Positions 1-11,891 of a stretch of DNA of 64,000 bases are shown here, piece by piece. The first letter of the stretch is position 1; every line of letters begins with the position of its first letter. This DNA is from Plasmodium relictum (lineage: Eukaryota > Apicomplexa > Aconoidasida > Haemosporida > Plasmodiidae). The stretch is from the NCBI RefSeq assembly GCF_900005765.1, contig NC_041686.1:496001-560000 (forward strand). The letters run 5' to 3'. The position numbers and the translations under genes were made by a program. The notes below the pieces were generated by a model. The model ran no database searches, was not told the origin of the DNA, and worked only from the letters and a program-made list of their open reading frames with translations.

Positions 1-1030
1 GAAATTATATAAAATTCATAAAATAATAAAAAGATGAAATAAATAATTAGTGTATATTTAATTTTTGTAAAAATTCTTGTTTTGTTATGATGGCTATTTG
101 TATTATTTTCTTCTTATTTCTTAATGTATCTTAAATAATATATTAATTTTTTAGGTTATTTTATTTAATTTTTTACAAATGTACATAAACTGTATCAGTA
201 ATATTGTTACATTTTTTTTTTTAATTATATTTAATATAAAAATATATTTAAAAAAAAAATAAAATATAAGAAAAGATGTCTAATATATATATAACTGAAT
301 TAAAATATTAATATTAAATTCCTTATTTCAAGAAATTAAAAGATTTTTACAGTATATTCATATTATTTATAATTTTTGTTATTTATAATTTCATATGATA
401 ATAGAGCTATGAATTTTATATTTTTTTTTGCTTTTAACATTTTTGTAGATAATTTTATTTATCATATGTATTTATTATATAAAAATGATAATTAAGAATA
501 TACAAATATTTTTTGATAGTTAAAATTTAAAAAACTACTTTTAATATATAAAAAAAAATATTCAAAATATATATTAAGATATTTTGTTTTTTAAACATTA
601 ATCATAAATAAGTTATGTAACTATATTATGAATTTTTATAGAGTGTATAATCCAATATATATATATAAAATTAAATAAAATTATTCAATTTTATTTTTTT
701 TTTTTTTGGTTATCAATTTTTATAATTTACGATACATCCTATTTTGATTAATAATAAATTTTAAAATATATATATATACATGTGTATCGAATATAAGAAA
801 TAAAATAAAACAAAAAAAAAAAAGTTAAAATGTAAAATTTTATACGCACCTTTGTATAAAGTTGTTTATCTTTTTATTTCTCTTTATTTTATTACATTTT
901 TTGACTTAATCCTTTTTTTTTTTTTTTTTAAGTACAGAACACTATTTAAATGAACAAATAATTATGAAATATTCTTTTAAAATGTAGAAATTCAAAAAAA
1001 AAAAAAAAAAAAAAAAAATGAATTTTAATA
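1..1030. other. Upstream region of the RMI1-like gene
   Basis: No gene seen. The stretch is almost pure A/T with short TA runs and ends in an A-run of more than 20 bases just before the first ATG. An out-of-frame ATG at 1018 opens a short upstream frame that overlaps the start of the next gene. Confidence 0.6.
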
Positions 1031-1074
1031 ATGAAAAGATTAATAGAAAACAATATAATAAAATTAAACTATGA
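1018..1074 (+). promoter_or_regulatory. Overlapping upstream reading frame (uORF)
   Basis: ATG at 1018, directly after a long A-run, reads 18 codons to a TGA at 1072. It overlaps the ATG of the main gene at 1031 in another frame. Ribosomes scanning from the 5' side meet this ATG first, so it could lower translation of the main frame. The reading is direct; the regulatory effect is inference, and it applies only if transcription starts upstream of 1018. Confidence 0.4.
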
Positions 1075-3826
1075 TAACTTTTTGAAACAATATAAAAAAC
1101 ATTTTAATTATAAAAAAGATGTAAATGATGAAGAGCTATATGAGCATTTTATAATTAATCCTTTTACTTATTCAAGGCCACTTGGATGTTTACCAAAAAA
1201 TTATTTTAATATAAATGAATATTATTTAAATGGAATAAATATTTTTGAAATTATTGATTATATTAATATCAGTGAACGATTGTATAGATATGAAAATTTT
1301 ACCGAAGAAGATGAAAAAGAAAATGACGAATTAAAAGAACTGACAGATTCGGAAATAGATGAAAAATATGATAATGAAATGAAAGGTAAGAGAAATAAAA
1401 AAAAAAAAAAAAATTTGAAATCACACTTCGATTTTAAAAAGGATGATACATATTTAAAGAATAGCAAATATAAAAGAGTTTATCGCTTTTTATTATTCGA
1501 TGGAGAAAGTTTTATATATGCATATGAACAGGAATTTAATGAGAATTTTAATTACCTTGAAAATAATAAATATAAATACCCCAAAATTATCTTATATAAC
1601 AATCCTGTTATTCAACGTGGAGTATTATTACTAAAAAAACATCAAACCACTATTCTATTTAAAGGCCATATCAAATCAGAGTCTTGTTTAGAAGACGAAG
1701 AAATTGAAGAAAATAAAGTAAAAATAGAAAATAATAAGTATATTGATTTAACAAGTAATAGTAAGGAATATAAATACATAAAAAATAAGTCTAATGCTTT
1801 TGAAAATAACTCAATTAATGAAAATTTATATGATTCAATAGAAAAAAATTATAATAAAGATAAATATAATAAAAAAGATGAATATAAAAAAAATTTCGAA
1901 AATGAATACAATATGGATTTAAATTATAATAATACCTTAACTCATTATAAGGAAAATAATCCGAATAGTTATAATACTTTAAATAATGAAAACACAAGTA
2001 ATAATTATAATAACGATTATTATATTAGAAGAAAAAGAAACATAGAAGATTATAATAATAACTATAATAATGAAAACAATTATAACATTAACAGTAGTGA
2101 TTATAATATTAAGACCAGTAAAAGTAATAATTTTAGTAATACATATAGCTCAATTAATACTAATTATAATGTTAATAGCAATAAAAATAATAATCATAAC
2201 ATTAAACAAAATAATTACTATTCTGACAAGTATGATAACAATTACTTTAGAAAATATGATAATAATAATTATCCTAATGAGTATGATAATGATTACTTTA
2301 GAAAATATAGTAATGAATATAGTAATAAATATGATGATGATTATCCTAATAAATATGATAATGATTATCTTAATAAATATGATAAAGATTATCCTAATAA
2401 ATATGATAATAATTATCGTAATAAATTTGATAATTATTGTCCTAATAAATATGATAATGATTATCTTAATAAATATGATAAATATTATTCTAATAAATAT
2501 GATAATGATTATCTTAATAAATATGATAAAGATTATCCTAATAAATATGATGATAACTATCGTAATAAATTTGATAATGATGATCCTAATAAATATGATA
2601 ATGATTGTCGTAATAAATTTGATGATGATTATCGTAATAAATTTAATATTTATTATCCTAATAAATATGATAATGATTATCGTAATAAATTTAATATTGA
2701 TTATCCTAATAAATGTGGTAGTGATTATCATAATAAATTTGATAATGATTATCATAATAAATTTAATATTGATTATCCTAATAAATATGATAATTATTGT
2801 CGTAATAAATTTGATGATGATTGTTCTAGCAAGTACGATAGTAATAATTTTAGGAAACATAGTTATGATTACTCTAACAAATATGGAAGTGAATATTATA
2901 ACAAAATTGATAATAATTATTTTAATAGAAATTATAGTAACAATAATTTTAGGAAGCATGATAATGATTATTCAGTCAATTATGATAATAATTATTCTGA
3001 TAGATACAATGATAATTATTCTAACAGTTACAAAAATAATTATACTAGAAAATATGATAATACCCATTCTAGGAGATATGATGACAATTATTTGAACAGA
3101 TATGATAATGGTACAACAAATACTTCTAAAAAAATATGCAAAGAAATAAATTATAATAGTTATAGTAATGAAATGAAAGAAGAAAATTATGAAAAATTGA
3201 ATAACAGTTTGAAAATGAAAAGTTATGATAATTTTGGAAAAATAGAGAATACGAATAATAAAAATATTGAAGGTATAAATCATTTTAATGAAATAAATAA
3301 CATTGTTCATATGCATAATTATTACACGAAAAATGACAGAGAAAGAGATGATAAGAATATATATTTCAAAAAAACAGAAATAAATATATATACAAAAGAA
3401 ATGAATAATAATTCATTGAATACAAAAGAAAAACAATTTGAAAGAGCAAATTCCATGTTGCATGATGAAAAGCATGATGATGGCATGTGTTATGATAATT
3501 TAATTGATAGAAATAATTATGCATGCTTTAAAATTTCTTATAAAAATAAGACAAAATTTTACAATAATACAGTTAATTCAGAACCTAATATGAATTTTCA
3601 AAATATAAATGAATCTATACAAAAAAGTATTATTAATAATAATTCAATTGATATAAAAAAAAAAAATGAATTCAATAAGAATAATAATAATAAGAATTGT
3701 GAAAATTTTAAAGATTGTAATGAATTAATAGATTTAACAGAAGGGTTTTTTTCATCTGACTTTTTTCATAAGCCTCATGAATTAAATAAAATGAGCAATA
3801 ATGATGTAATTATATTAGATGATTAA
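1031..3826 (+). CDS. RMI1-like OB-fold protein with coding minisatellite
   Basis: Single exon, 931 aa. Residues about 1-90 and 147-214 resemble RMI1, the OB-fold partner of the RecQ helicase/topoisomerase III dissolvasome. The OB part has the family pattern: a strand with LLFDGES, then KIILYNNPVIQRGVLLL and a closing strand with FKGHI. A Lys/Asp-rich insert of about 50 residues splits helical region and OB fold. Residues about 400-660 are an eight-residue repeat of type NKYDNDYx, encoded by a 24-bp minisatellite. The tail carries two SUMO-interaction-like motifs, ELIDLTE at 898-904 and VIILDD at 926-931, the very C-terminus; another IDLT is at 238-241. The protein is longer than human RMI1 (about 625 aa) because of low-complexity sequence. 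The RMI1 assignment rests on remembered family pattern and is likely, not certain. Confidence 0.6.
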   Translation: MKRLIENNIIKLNYDNFLKQYKKHFNYKKDVNDEELYEHFIINPFTYSRPLGCLPKNYFNINEYYLNGINIFEIIDYINISERLYRYENFTEEDEKENDELKELTDSEIDEKYDNEMKGKRNKKKKKNLKSHFDFKKDDTYLKNSKYKRVYRFLLFDGESFIYAYEQEFNENFNYLENNKYKYPKIILYNNPVIQRGVLLLKKHQTTILFKGHIKSESCLEDEEIEENKVKIENNKYIDLTSNSKEYKYIKNKSNAFENNSINENLYDSIEKNYNKDKYNKKDEYKKNFENEYNMDLNYNNTLTHYKENNPNSYNTLNNENTSNNYNNDYYIRRKRNIEDYNNNYNNENNYNINSSDYNIKTSKSNNFSNTYSSINTNYNVNSNKNNNHNIKQNNYYSDKYDNNYFRKYDNNNYPNEYDNDYFRKYSNEYSNKYDDDYPNKYDNDYLNKYDKDYPNKYDNNYRNKFDNYCPNKYDNDYLNKYDKYYSNKYDNDYLNKYDKDYPNKYDDNYRNKFDNDDPNKYDNDCRNKFDDDYRNKFNIYYPNKYDNDYRNKFNIDYPNKCGSDYHNKFDNDYHNKFNIDYPNKYDNYCRNKFDDDCSSKYDSNNFRKHSYDYSNKYGSEYYNKIDNNYFNRNYSNNNFRKHDNDYSVNYDNNYSDRYNDNYSNSYKNNYTRKYDNTHSRRYDDNYLNRYDNGTTNTSKKICKEINYNSYSNEMKEENYEKLNNSLKMKSYDNFGKIENTNNKNIEGINHFNEINNIVHMHNYYTKNDRERDDKNIYFKKTEINIYTKEMNNNSLNTKEKQFERANSMLHDEKHDDGMCYDNLIDRNNYACFKISYKNKTKFYNNTVNSEPNMNFQNINESIQKSIINNNSIDIKKKNEFNKNNNNKNCENFKDCNELIDLTEGFFSSDFFHKPHELNKMSNNDVIILDD
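2290..2835 (+). repeat. 24-bp coding minisatellite
   Basis: About 22 imperfect tandem 24-bp units, roughly AATAAATATGATAATGATTA plus four bases, encode NK(Y/F)DND(Y/C)x with x mostly Pro, Leu, Arg or His. The unit keeps the reading frame. Decayed versions extend on both sides, to about 2220 and 3110. Copy number probably differs between isolates. Confidence 0.85.
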
Positions 3827-4266
3827 TTTTTTTTATTTTTTATTTGTTTTATGTAATTTTAGTAATATAATGAAAAAGGTTAAATATAATAATAAAACAA
3901 AAAAAATAAATATTAAAAAAAAGTAAATGGGCTTATTTACTTTTTTTTTTTTATTCTTTTAAATAATTCTTTTTTTTTTAAATAATAATAAATACAATTA
4001 TACAAAGATTACTTAAAAGGAATATGAATGTAAAAATATTTATATCAAAAAAATTTATAAAATGAATGTTTATAAAAAAATTATACATAATGATGTATTA
4101 AAAGCATTTTATAGACAAATTTTTTTTTTTTTTATTATTTTTTTTATTTTTTATATTTTTATTATTATTTAATTCTTTTTTTTTTTTTTTTTTTTGTATT
4201 TGTTTATCTTAATTATAAATTATACATAGTTAAAAAAAAATTATATATTCATTAGCTTTAAATATA
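3827..4266. other. Convergent 3' intergenic region
   Basis: Lies between the 3' ends of the RMI1-like gene and the polymerase gene. It holds T-runs and A-runs of 10-20 bases and no supported gene. Confidence 0.6.
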
Positions 4267-6027
4267 TTAAGGATAAATTAAGTTATCACTAGGATTACAT
4301 ACATCTTTCCAAGAACCGTTATTTTTTAAAATTTTATAAGCTCTTTTCATTTCATTTATTATTGTTTTATAATTTTTTGGCATAACATTTGCAACATTTT
4401 TTCCGACTTCAAAAGGGTTATCAACGAACAGAAAATATGACTCGAAGTCTTTTAATGCATGAAAATTTTGGTAATAATCATTTATATCTCTTATTGCTAT
4501 TATTCCACTTTTATACTTATACCCATAAAATTTAAAAAATTCTGTTAATAATGTTGAGATATCTACATGGGAATTATTACAATTATTTATTTTATTCAAT
4601 TCTTCTCTGATAATTGTCTCATCTTGACAGTACTTGCAGTCAACACCCATTACATAAAAAGGTTTTTCATTTCTTTTAAAAGATATATCTTGAAGAGATA
4701 GAAGGATTTTAGGTTCAATGACATTCTGTAAAAAATGAATTATCATCAAAATTAGTGAAAAAGAGGATAAGAATCCTTTTGATCTATCATTAATATTTCT
4801 ATTTTTTGACCAATATTTTAAGGCTATTCCCATTATTTGCAATCTTTTATCTATACTTACGTATTTTTGAATTAACTTTGAATTTATTACTGCTAATATA
4901 TTATTTACAGAAATATCACAAGATAATTCGAAGGAATTTTTAGGATTCTTACAATAAAAATGTATAATCGGTACTTTTGCTGAAAATCTTTGTTCAATTA
5001 TTCCATCATTAAAATTATTTAATATTAAGCATATTTTTCTTAGAAATTTTATCTGATCTTTTCTATTCAGAAGTATTGGCACTTGAATACATATATCAAT
5101 ATCACTATTTCTCATCCAAAAACCATTTATTACTGAACCAAATGGAGTTACGTAACAATTTTTGTACTGTTTATTTATTTCATTTTGTAGAAAATGCAAA
5201 AATTTCTTCATATTATTAATATCATTTTGTGAAGGTTTTAATGATACTTCCAATTTATTTAATTCTTCACTTAATGCATTCACTTTACTTTCATTAGGAT
5301 AATATACATTCTGATTTTCTTTAATGCACACACTTAAATAACTTTTTATTTCTAGATACTCTTTTTTTTTATCAGTAATGTCTATAAAATGTTTTTTCAT
5401 AGAATCTACATTATTTGAGTTCACATCAATAATACATTCATGCGAATTCTTTATATCATATTTTTTATTAATTTGTCTGTCATTATGTAAGTTATCATTA
5501 CTTTTATCCATATTTTTTATATTAATTTTATTTAAATCATTATTATTATCATGATAATAATCACTCCTCCTATCTGAATGATTGTTATCTTTATTATAGA
5601 TGTTAATACTCTCTTCTTTATTTATACTAGTAACTTTATTTTTTATCTGACTTTGATCATCTAAATTCTCATTATTTACCTTTTTTATATGAGGTTCTTC
5701 ATATCCATAATTCTCTATATTTTCATTTTTTTTTAATTTTTTTTCTAATATATATTCTTCATCTGAATCATCACTGCTAATGTAATTATAAGAAGCATCT
5801 GTTACTTTAAATTTAGTCAAATTAATTTTTTTACCTATTTCATATTTTCTATTGTTTTCTATAGTTTTTTTACTATTAGTACTAAATTGATGAAAAAGAG
5901 GATATTTTATATTAAAAATTAAATTACCATTAAGCAAATTATTTATAGGTAAATAAAAACTTGAAATATGTATCTTTAGTTTTTTTCTTAATACATAAGA
6001 AAACATATAGAATTTTTTAACGTTCAT
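4267..6027 (-). CDS. Non-canonical poly(A)/poly(U) polymerase
   Basis: Single exon, 586 aa, of the Cid1/TUTase/MTPAP group of polymerase-beta-fold nucleotidyltransferases, which add A or U tails to RNA 3' ends. The nucleotidyltransferase signature is at 297-313: GS at 297-298, then D309 and D311 in SDIDICI. The third metal-binding Asp is D371 in ELSCDISVN. The PAP-associated domain follows (about 390-545) and includes the family signature DNPFEVGKNVA near 536-546. The first 200 residues are Asn/Lys-rich; the extreme N-terminus (1-65) is basic, poor in acidic residues and could be a mitochondrial presequence. Whether it adds A or U cannot be read here. The downstream neighbour on the same strand is HSP60, with a 1-kb gap. 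Confidence 0.85.
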   Translation of the reverse strand: MNVKKFYMFSYVLRKKLKIHISSFYLPINNLLNGNLIFNIKYPLFHQFSTNSKKTIENNRKYEIGKKINLTKFKVTDASYNYISSDDSDEEYILEKKLKKNENIENYGYEEPHIKKVNNENLDDQSQIKNKVTSINKEESINIYNKDNNHSDRRSDYYHDNNNDLNKINIKNMDKSNDNLHNDRQINKKYDIKNSHECIIDVNSNNVDSMKKHFIDITDKKKEYLEIKSYLSVCIKENQNVYYPNESKVNALSEELNKLEVSLKPSQNDINNMKKFLHFLQNEINKQYKNCYVTPFGSVINGFWMRNSDIDICIQVPILLNRKDQIKFLRKICLILNNFNDGIIEQRFSAKVPIIHFYCKNPKNSFELSCDISVNNILAVINSKLIQKYVSIDKRLQIMGIALKYWSKNRNINDRSKGFLSSFSLILMIIHFLQNVIEPKILLSLQDISFKRNEKPFYVMGVDCKYCQDETIIREELNKINNCNNSHVDISTLLTEFFKFYGYKYKSGIIAIRDINDYYQNFHALKDFESYFLFVDNPFEVGKNVANVMPKNYKTIINEMKRAYKILKNNGSWKDVCNPSDNLIYP

Positions 6028-7042
6028 TTCACTTCATTTACACAAAAATTTTCGTTGTTAATTTTCCTTTTAAAATTTTATATTTTATCATTTGATATAT
6101 AATTTAAGGAAATTATTAAAAAATTCATATAAAAGAAATATTTTAAAAATTATTTTAAAAGATTTTCTTTTCTTCTTATTCCCTTATTTATTTATTTATT
6201 TATTGATTTTATTTTATATATATATATTTAAATATATATAGAAAATATATTTTCTTAAAAAAATACATAGATTTTCTTTAATCTTTTTTATTTTTTAATT
6301 ATTCATAAAAAAAAAATATAGATTAAAATTTAAGAAATAATAATTTTTTGTCAAATGAACAATAAATAATAATTAATACATAATAAAATATTTTTAATAA
6401 ATATATGTACTACGTTAAAATTTCAATTAATCATTTCAAATGAAATATTAATGTTTTAGAAACACATATTAAACAAAAAAAAACTAAATATCAAATTATT
6501 TATTAATTTTTAGAAGTAAATATATATATTTATATAAAATTAAAATATAAAATTCTTACAAATGATAAAAAAATTATAGAAAAATATCATACTGGTAATA
6601 TTTACATACGTTTGTTCAGTTTTAATAAATTGCACAGATATATGTTGCAGAACAATAAGATATATTTCAAAACATTTAAGTATTAAAAATATAAAATTCA
6701 TTAAAGTTTAAAAAAAAAAAAATTGTGTTCTTAAAAATAACTATTTAAATATATAAGTTTTTAAAAAAAATTGAATTTTATAATAAGGTTAAAAAGATGT
6801 ATTTTAATTTTACGTAGTTGCTTTTTCTTTCTTAAATTATTTAAAATATATTTTTATATATAAAAAAAATGCATACACACGCATTTATATTTTTCATCGC
6901 CAATAATATTTTTCTTTTAATATATATATACATATATATATATTTATTTTATTTATTTATAGTTTTTAATTAATCATGTAAATAAGTACATAAAATTTTA
7001 AATTAAAATTTAATTCATATGAAAATATATGTGAATTTTTTT
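6028..7042. other. Intergenic: promoter of polymerase gene, 3' region of HSP60
   Basis: No gene seen. The stretch is A/T-rich with several short TA runs. It should contain the HSP60 polyadenylation region (near 7000) and the start region of the polymerase gene (near 6030-6300), but no motif is distinctive. Confidence 0.55.
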
Positions 7043-9068
7043 TTAGTATATACCACCCATATCTCCCATGGAGTTCATTGAATTCATATGAGATGGAGAT
7101 TCTTCATTTTTTCCATCTTTAAAATCAACAATTGCAACTTCAGTTGTTGTCATTAAAGATGCTATAGAGGCTGCATCAGATATAGCTGTTTTAACAACTT
7201 TTGTTGGATCAATGATTCCTGACTCAATCATATTTACATATTTTCCTTCTTGAGCATTAAATCCTATATTATAATTTTTTTCTTTCAAAATATTTCCTGC
7301 TACTACTGAACCTTCATGACCAGCATTTTCTGCAATTTGCTTTATTGGTGCTTTACATGCATCTTTAATTATGTTTACACCAACTCTTTGATCATAATTA
7401 TCAGTTTGAACTGAATCAAGTTCTTTTGAAGCAAATAGAAGCGCGCTTCCACCACCTGGAACAATACCTTCTTCAACAGCAGCTTTAGTAGCACACAAAG
7501 CATCTTGTATTCTGTCTTTAATTTCATTAACTTCTACTTCACTTATTCCTCCTACTTTTATTAAAGCAACACCGCCTGTTATTTTAGCTAATCTTTCTTG
7601 TAATTTCTCTTTTTCGTAATCTGATGTATTCATTTTTATTGCATTTCTTATGCTTTCACATCTTTCACTTATTTCCTCTTTTTTTCCTTCTCCTTCCATA
7701 ATTAATGTACTATCTTTTGTAACATTAATAGATTTAGCTTTTCCTAAATAGGAAACAACTTGTGGATCATCTAATTTTAACCCTACTTCTTCAGTAACAA
7801 CTTTTGCTCCAGTCATAACTGCTATATCATGGATAAGTGCTTTTCTATGTTCTCCAAATCCAGGTGCTTTAACCGCACATATTTTTAAACCTAATCTTAA
7901 TTTGTTTACTATTAATGTTGCTAATGCATCACTGTCAACATCTTCAGCTATTACTAATAAAGAGGATTGATTTTGTAAAACATGTTCTAACACTGGCAAT
8001 AATGATTTAACACTTGATATTTTTTTTTCGTGAATAAGGATATAAGGTTTGTCAAGTTCCACCTTCTGATCTTTACTATTATTAATAAAATAAGGAGATA
8101 TATATCCTCTATCAAATTTTATTCCTTCTACAATTTCTAGTTCATGCTGCAATGTTTTTCCTTCTGTAACAGTGATTGTTCCTTCTTTACCAACTTTTTT
8201 CATCGTGTCAGCAATGAGTTGACCAATATTCTTATCTCCATTGGCTGATATACTTGCAACATTAAAAATTTCTTCTGTTGTAGTGACATCTTTTTTTATT
8301 GAATTTAAATACTCAAGAACTTTCTCAACACCTTTATTAATACCTCTTAATAAATCCATTGGATTCATACCGGAATCTACAGCTTTACATCCTTGCTGAA
8401 ATATAGATCTAGCTAAAATTGTAGCTGTAGTTGTACCATCTCCTGCTTTATCATTTGTGTTTGCTGCAACTTGTTTAACCATTTGAGCTCCAAGATTTGC
8501 TAATTTGTTATTAAATTCAATACTTTTAGCAACTGTAACACCATCTTTTGTTATCTTAGGAGCACCAAATGATTGCTCTATTATTACATTTCTTCCCTTT
8601 GGACCTAGTGTTACACTTACTGCATCAGCCAATTTATTACATCCTATAAAAAAGTATTAAAATGTATGTTATAGAATAAAGATTACATATAAAATAAAAA
8701 AAGAATAAAAGGATAAGTAACTTATAAGTGCACGCAAAAATAAAGTACATATATAATTCTTTAAAAAAAGTTTATAATTAAGATAATAATTTTATAGAAT
8801 AAAAATATAAAGCATTATATATATATATTTATAATAAGTAAAACAATTACATAAATAAATTCACAAAATATAGAATATATACTTATATATATATATCTTT
8901 TTATCCTTTTAATATTTTTATCAAACCTGTCAGCATTGCCATTCTTGCATCACTTCCAAATCGTATATCTTTAGATATATTTCTTTTTTGAATAATATTT
9001 AAACTCGAAACATATTTGTTAGTATTACTACTAGTATTAACAATTTTTCCACGTAATTTTGATAACAT
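7043..9068 (-). CDS. HSP60: Mitochondrial chaperonin HSP60 (Cpn60)
   Basis: Two exons: 9068-8927 and 8643-7043, split inside a Gly codon, giving 580 aa. The intron has clean GT..AG ends; exon 1 finishes MAMLTG and exon 2 continues CNKLADAV. Residues 1-about 35 form a Ser/Asn/Arg-rich mitochondrial presequence. The ATPase signature GDGTTTAT is at about 115-122, with the catalytic Asp at 116, and the tail ends in a Met/Gly-rich segment (MGDMGGIY) typical of group I chaperonins. With its co-chaperonin it folds matrix proteins. It is distinct from the apicoplast Cpn60. The sequence matches what I remember of P. falciparum HSP60 almost residue for residue, and base composition is less extreme than in its neighbours, as expected for a strongly constrained protein. 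Confidence 0.98.
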
Positions 9069-9716
9069 TTTTTCTACAAATTAATACCTTATTTAATTAT
9101 TTAATTTAATTTTTTTTTTCAAATATAATTACTGATAAATTTTGAAATTATAAAACTATGCAAATTTTTTTTAATTAAACAAAAATCAATTATTGCTTGT
9201 ATCTTTTTTATAAAATTAAAAAGCTCTTTAAAATTAATATTTAAATTTTTTTTTTTAAAATATATTCTGAATCTGCAATATTTCATAAATTGCATTAAGA
9301 TCAAAATTATTTTTTATTTAGTTTTTTATTTTCTGTATTTTTTATATTTTGAATTAAAAAAAAAAAAAAATAATTTAAAAATTATTATTTTTCTTTTAAA
9401 GTGCATTATCTTAAATAAAAAAGCTTTAATAGTTTAAGTATTAAAACTTTAAAAGAGGTTAAAATTTTTTATTTTTTTCATTTATAATTAGCAGTCTACA
9501 TTATCTTATAAAAAAAAAAATATTATTTTAATTTTTAAATTATAGTTTATAAATGTTTTTAAAAGTAAATTTTTAATTTAAAAATATTAATCTATTTTTT
9601 TTTTTTTCTAATGTTAAAAATAACTTCTACATGAGATTTTAAAAATTAGTATAAAACTTGTATGGACTTTTTGTATGTATCATTAAGCTAAAGTAATATA
9701 TATATATATATGTATA
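9069..9716. other. Intergenic: HSP60 promoter, 3' region of TBCC gene
   Basis: No gene supported. Short frames on the minus strand near 9119-9304 are A/T-rich and look random. It holds the HSP60 start region next to 9070 and the tail of the TBCC transcript near 9650-9716. Confidence 0.55.
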
Positions 9717-11891
9717 TTAATCTACCCTTTTTAAAAATGAAGGAAAGTTTTCTATGACATAACTATTATTTGATATATCTCCATCATTTTTCCAAATATT
9801 TCTTTTTATTATTTTAATATAAAATTCTTGTGTTTCATCAATTATACGAAAATTTGGAGACTTTTCCTAAAAAAATATTTTATTTTGTTAAATAAGCAAC
9901 TTATTTTATATTCATAAAGTGTTACTGTTTGATTATATTAAAATTTATTTTATATTATTACATTAGTATTTTGCCAGTTAAAATCCAATATTTCTCTCCA
10001 TTTATTTGAATTTTTATTTATATTAATTTTTTTTAATAATTCAGTCAAACCATCATAATTAAAATTATATTGAAGAAATGATAATTTTTTTGAGCTATGA
10101 ATTTATACGAAAGAAAAGAAAAATATATATAAAATAAAATATTCATATGTTTTTAATTTTTTTTTTTTTACTTTTCAATAATTGGACAGCTCATTGTATT
10201 AATGTAGAAATTAGTTTCACTTGTATCATGTATTCTTATCTGCAAATATTAAATAAAAAGGAAAGACTTCTTAATAAAATAATTTACTATATAAATAATA
10301 AAAGTATAAATAATATATAAATTAACTCAAAAACTTGTTTATTTTTTTTTAATTTTTCTAAGTATTTATTCATTTAAAAAAAAAAATTGTGTACTTGTTT
10401 AGCATTTGTTAAAATAGTACAGTCTACACAATCATATATCAAAACAGATGACTCAACTGCTGCTACCCTGAAAAGTAAGGATGTATATTGAATAAGAAAA
10501 TAAAAAAAATAAAATAAAATAAAAAAGATAAGAGGTAAAAATTATAATTTTAAAATATATAATTGGAGTGCCTAATTTTTTTTTTTTTTTTTGTGATCAA
10601 AAATAATAAGTTATTTATGAAAATATAAAAGAAAAAATAAATAGGCATAATAATGTATCCATGTATATATATATCCTTTATTTTAATTATACCAAATAGT
10701 ACATTTTTTTATTTTCTGTATCAAAACAGAACTTAAAATATCAAGAACTATAATTTCACAATTAATCTATTAATAGAAAGTTAAAGTTAGGAGTATGAAT
10801 AGCAAAATAGAAAAATAACATAATTACATATGTGTAAATATATATTTTACTAAATTATCTAAAAGTAAACTAGAACATTCAGTCTTTCCAAATCCTTTGA
10901 TTATTCTATACATTTTAAAAATGAAACGTTTCATAAAAAAAAAAAAATTATTTTAAATTTAAATATGTTTAAATAAGTTCCTTTTTTTTTTTTCTTTTTC
11001 TTTTTTTAGTAATAATATATTATTCTATAAAATATGAACACCTTTTACTTGAAATGTTTTGAAAAGATAATTTATATTTATTTATATCAATTTGATGATT
11101 AATTAATTCTTTACTTTCATTTTCTTCATCTATAAAATCATTTTCAGGGAGAAAAAAACTGTCATCATAATTATAATTCAAATCATTGTCTTTAATTTTA
11201 TTCCTATTTTGAATTAATATATATTTTAAGGATTCAATTTCTTTTATTAATTCTTTTAGTTTCTAAATAATATATAAAGAACATAGAAATGAATATAATA
11301 AAATAGAAAGAACTTTTTTTTTTTCTTTTTCAAAGTATTATGCACCTTTTCGTAAATTATAACTGAACTGTGCTTGAGAAATTGAAAATATATATTTGAT
11401 AATCTCTCTTTTAGTTGTATAATTCTATCACTTAATTCATTAATTTCAATTAATTTATTATCAGTACTTTCAATATTTTTTAATTTTTGAAATTTAGCTT
11501 CAATGTCTAGAAGATTATTTAAAAAAAAATAAATGTTTTTTTATGAAATTAAAAAGGTTAATTTTTTATTTATAGAAATTTTAATTTTTTTTTTTTTTAA
11601 AAAGAGATTAAAAGAATCATTTAGATTGAAATTAACAAAATAAAATGAGAGAATTATCATATATAACCATCTTAAAATTTAAAATAGATTATAATATGAT
11701 TAAATTTTTTAAGATTGTTTAAAAAGTATGAAAATAAAAATAAATATACATATATATATACACATGTAACATTTTTAAAATAATTTTTAAATTTCTACAA
11801 TTAAAATTATTTTATTATAGAAAGAACCTTTTATATTTTTAAGAATAGTTTCATCAAGATTATCATATTCATTGTTTATCAAACCATCCAT
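9717..11891 (-). CDS. TBCC-domain protein (tubulin cofactor C-like)
   Basis: Assembled from nine short exons: 11891-11828, 11506-11346, 11262-11042, 10905-10851, 10766-10693, 10467-10395, 10239-10172, 10094-9962 and 9866-9717. All introns have GT..AG ends, phases agree throughout, and the product is 332 aa. Residues 1-90 are acidic and helical, probably a spectrin-like bundle. Residues about 149-285 are a C-CAP/TBCC beta-helix: VLDILSSVLIQKIKKCTIWV, then SSVLIYDCVDCTIL, then AKQIRIHDTSETNFYI and CPIIE. The Gln-x-Arg gives R218 at the position of the arginine finger used by cofactor C and RP2 to stimulate GTP hydrolysis in tubulin or Arl GTPases. It ends with the family-like W-x-x-I-x-DFNW (273-280). 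Cofactor C proper versus an RP2-type Arl GAP cannot be separated by eye; the N-terminal bundle favours cofactor C. Confidence 0.88.

Noticed and set aside
2070-3095. Long open frames on both strands across the minisatellite, rich in Ile/Met/Leu
   Set aside because: They are alternate-frame shadows of the 24-bp repeat, whose length is a multiple of three and so keeps every frame open.
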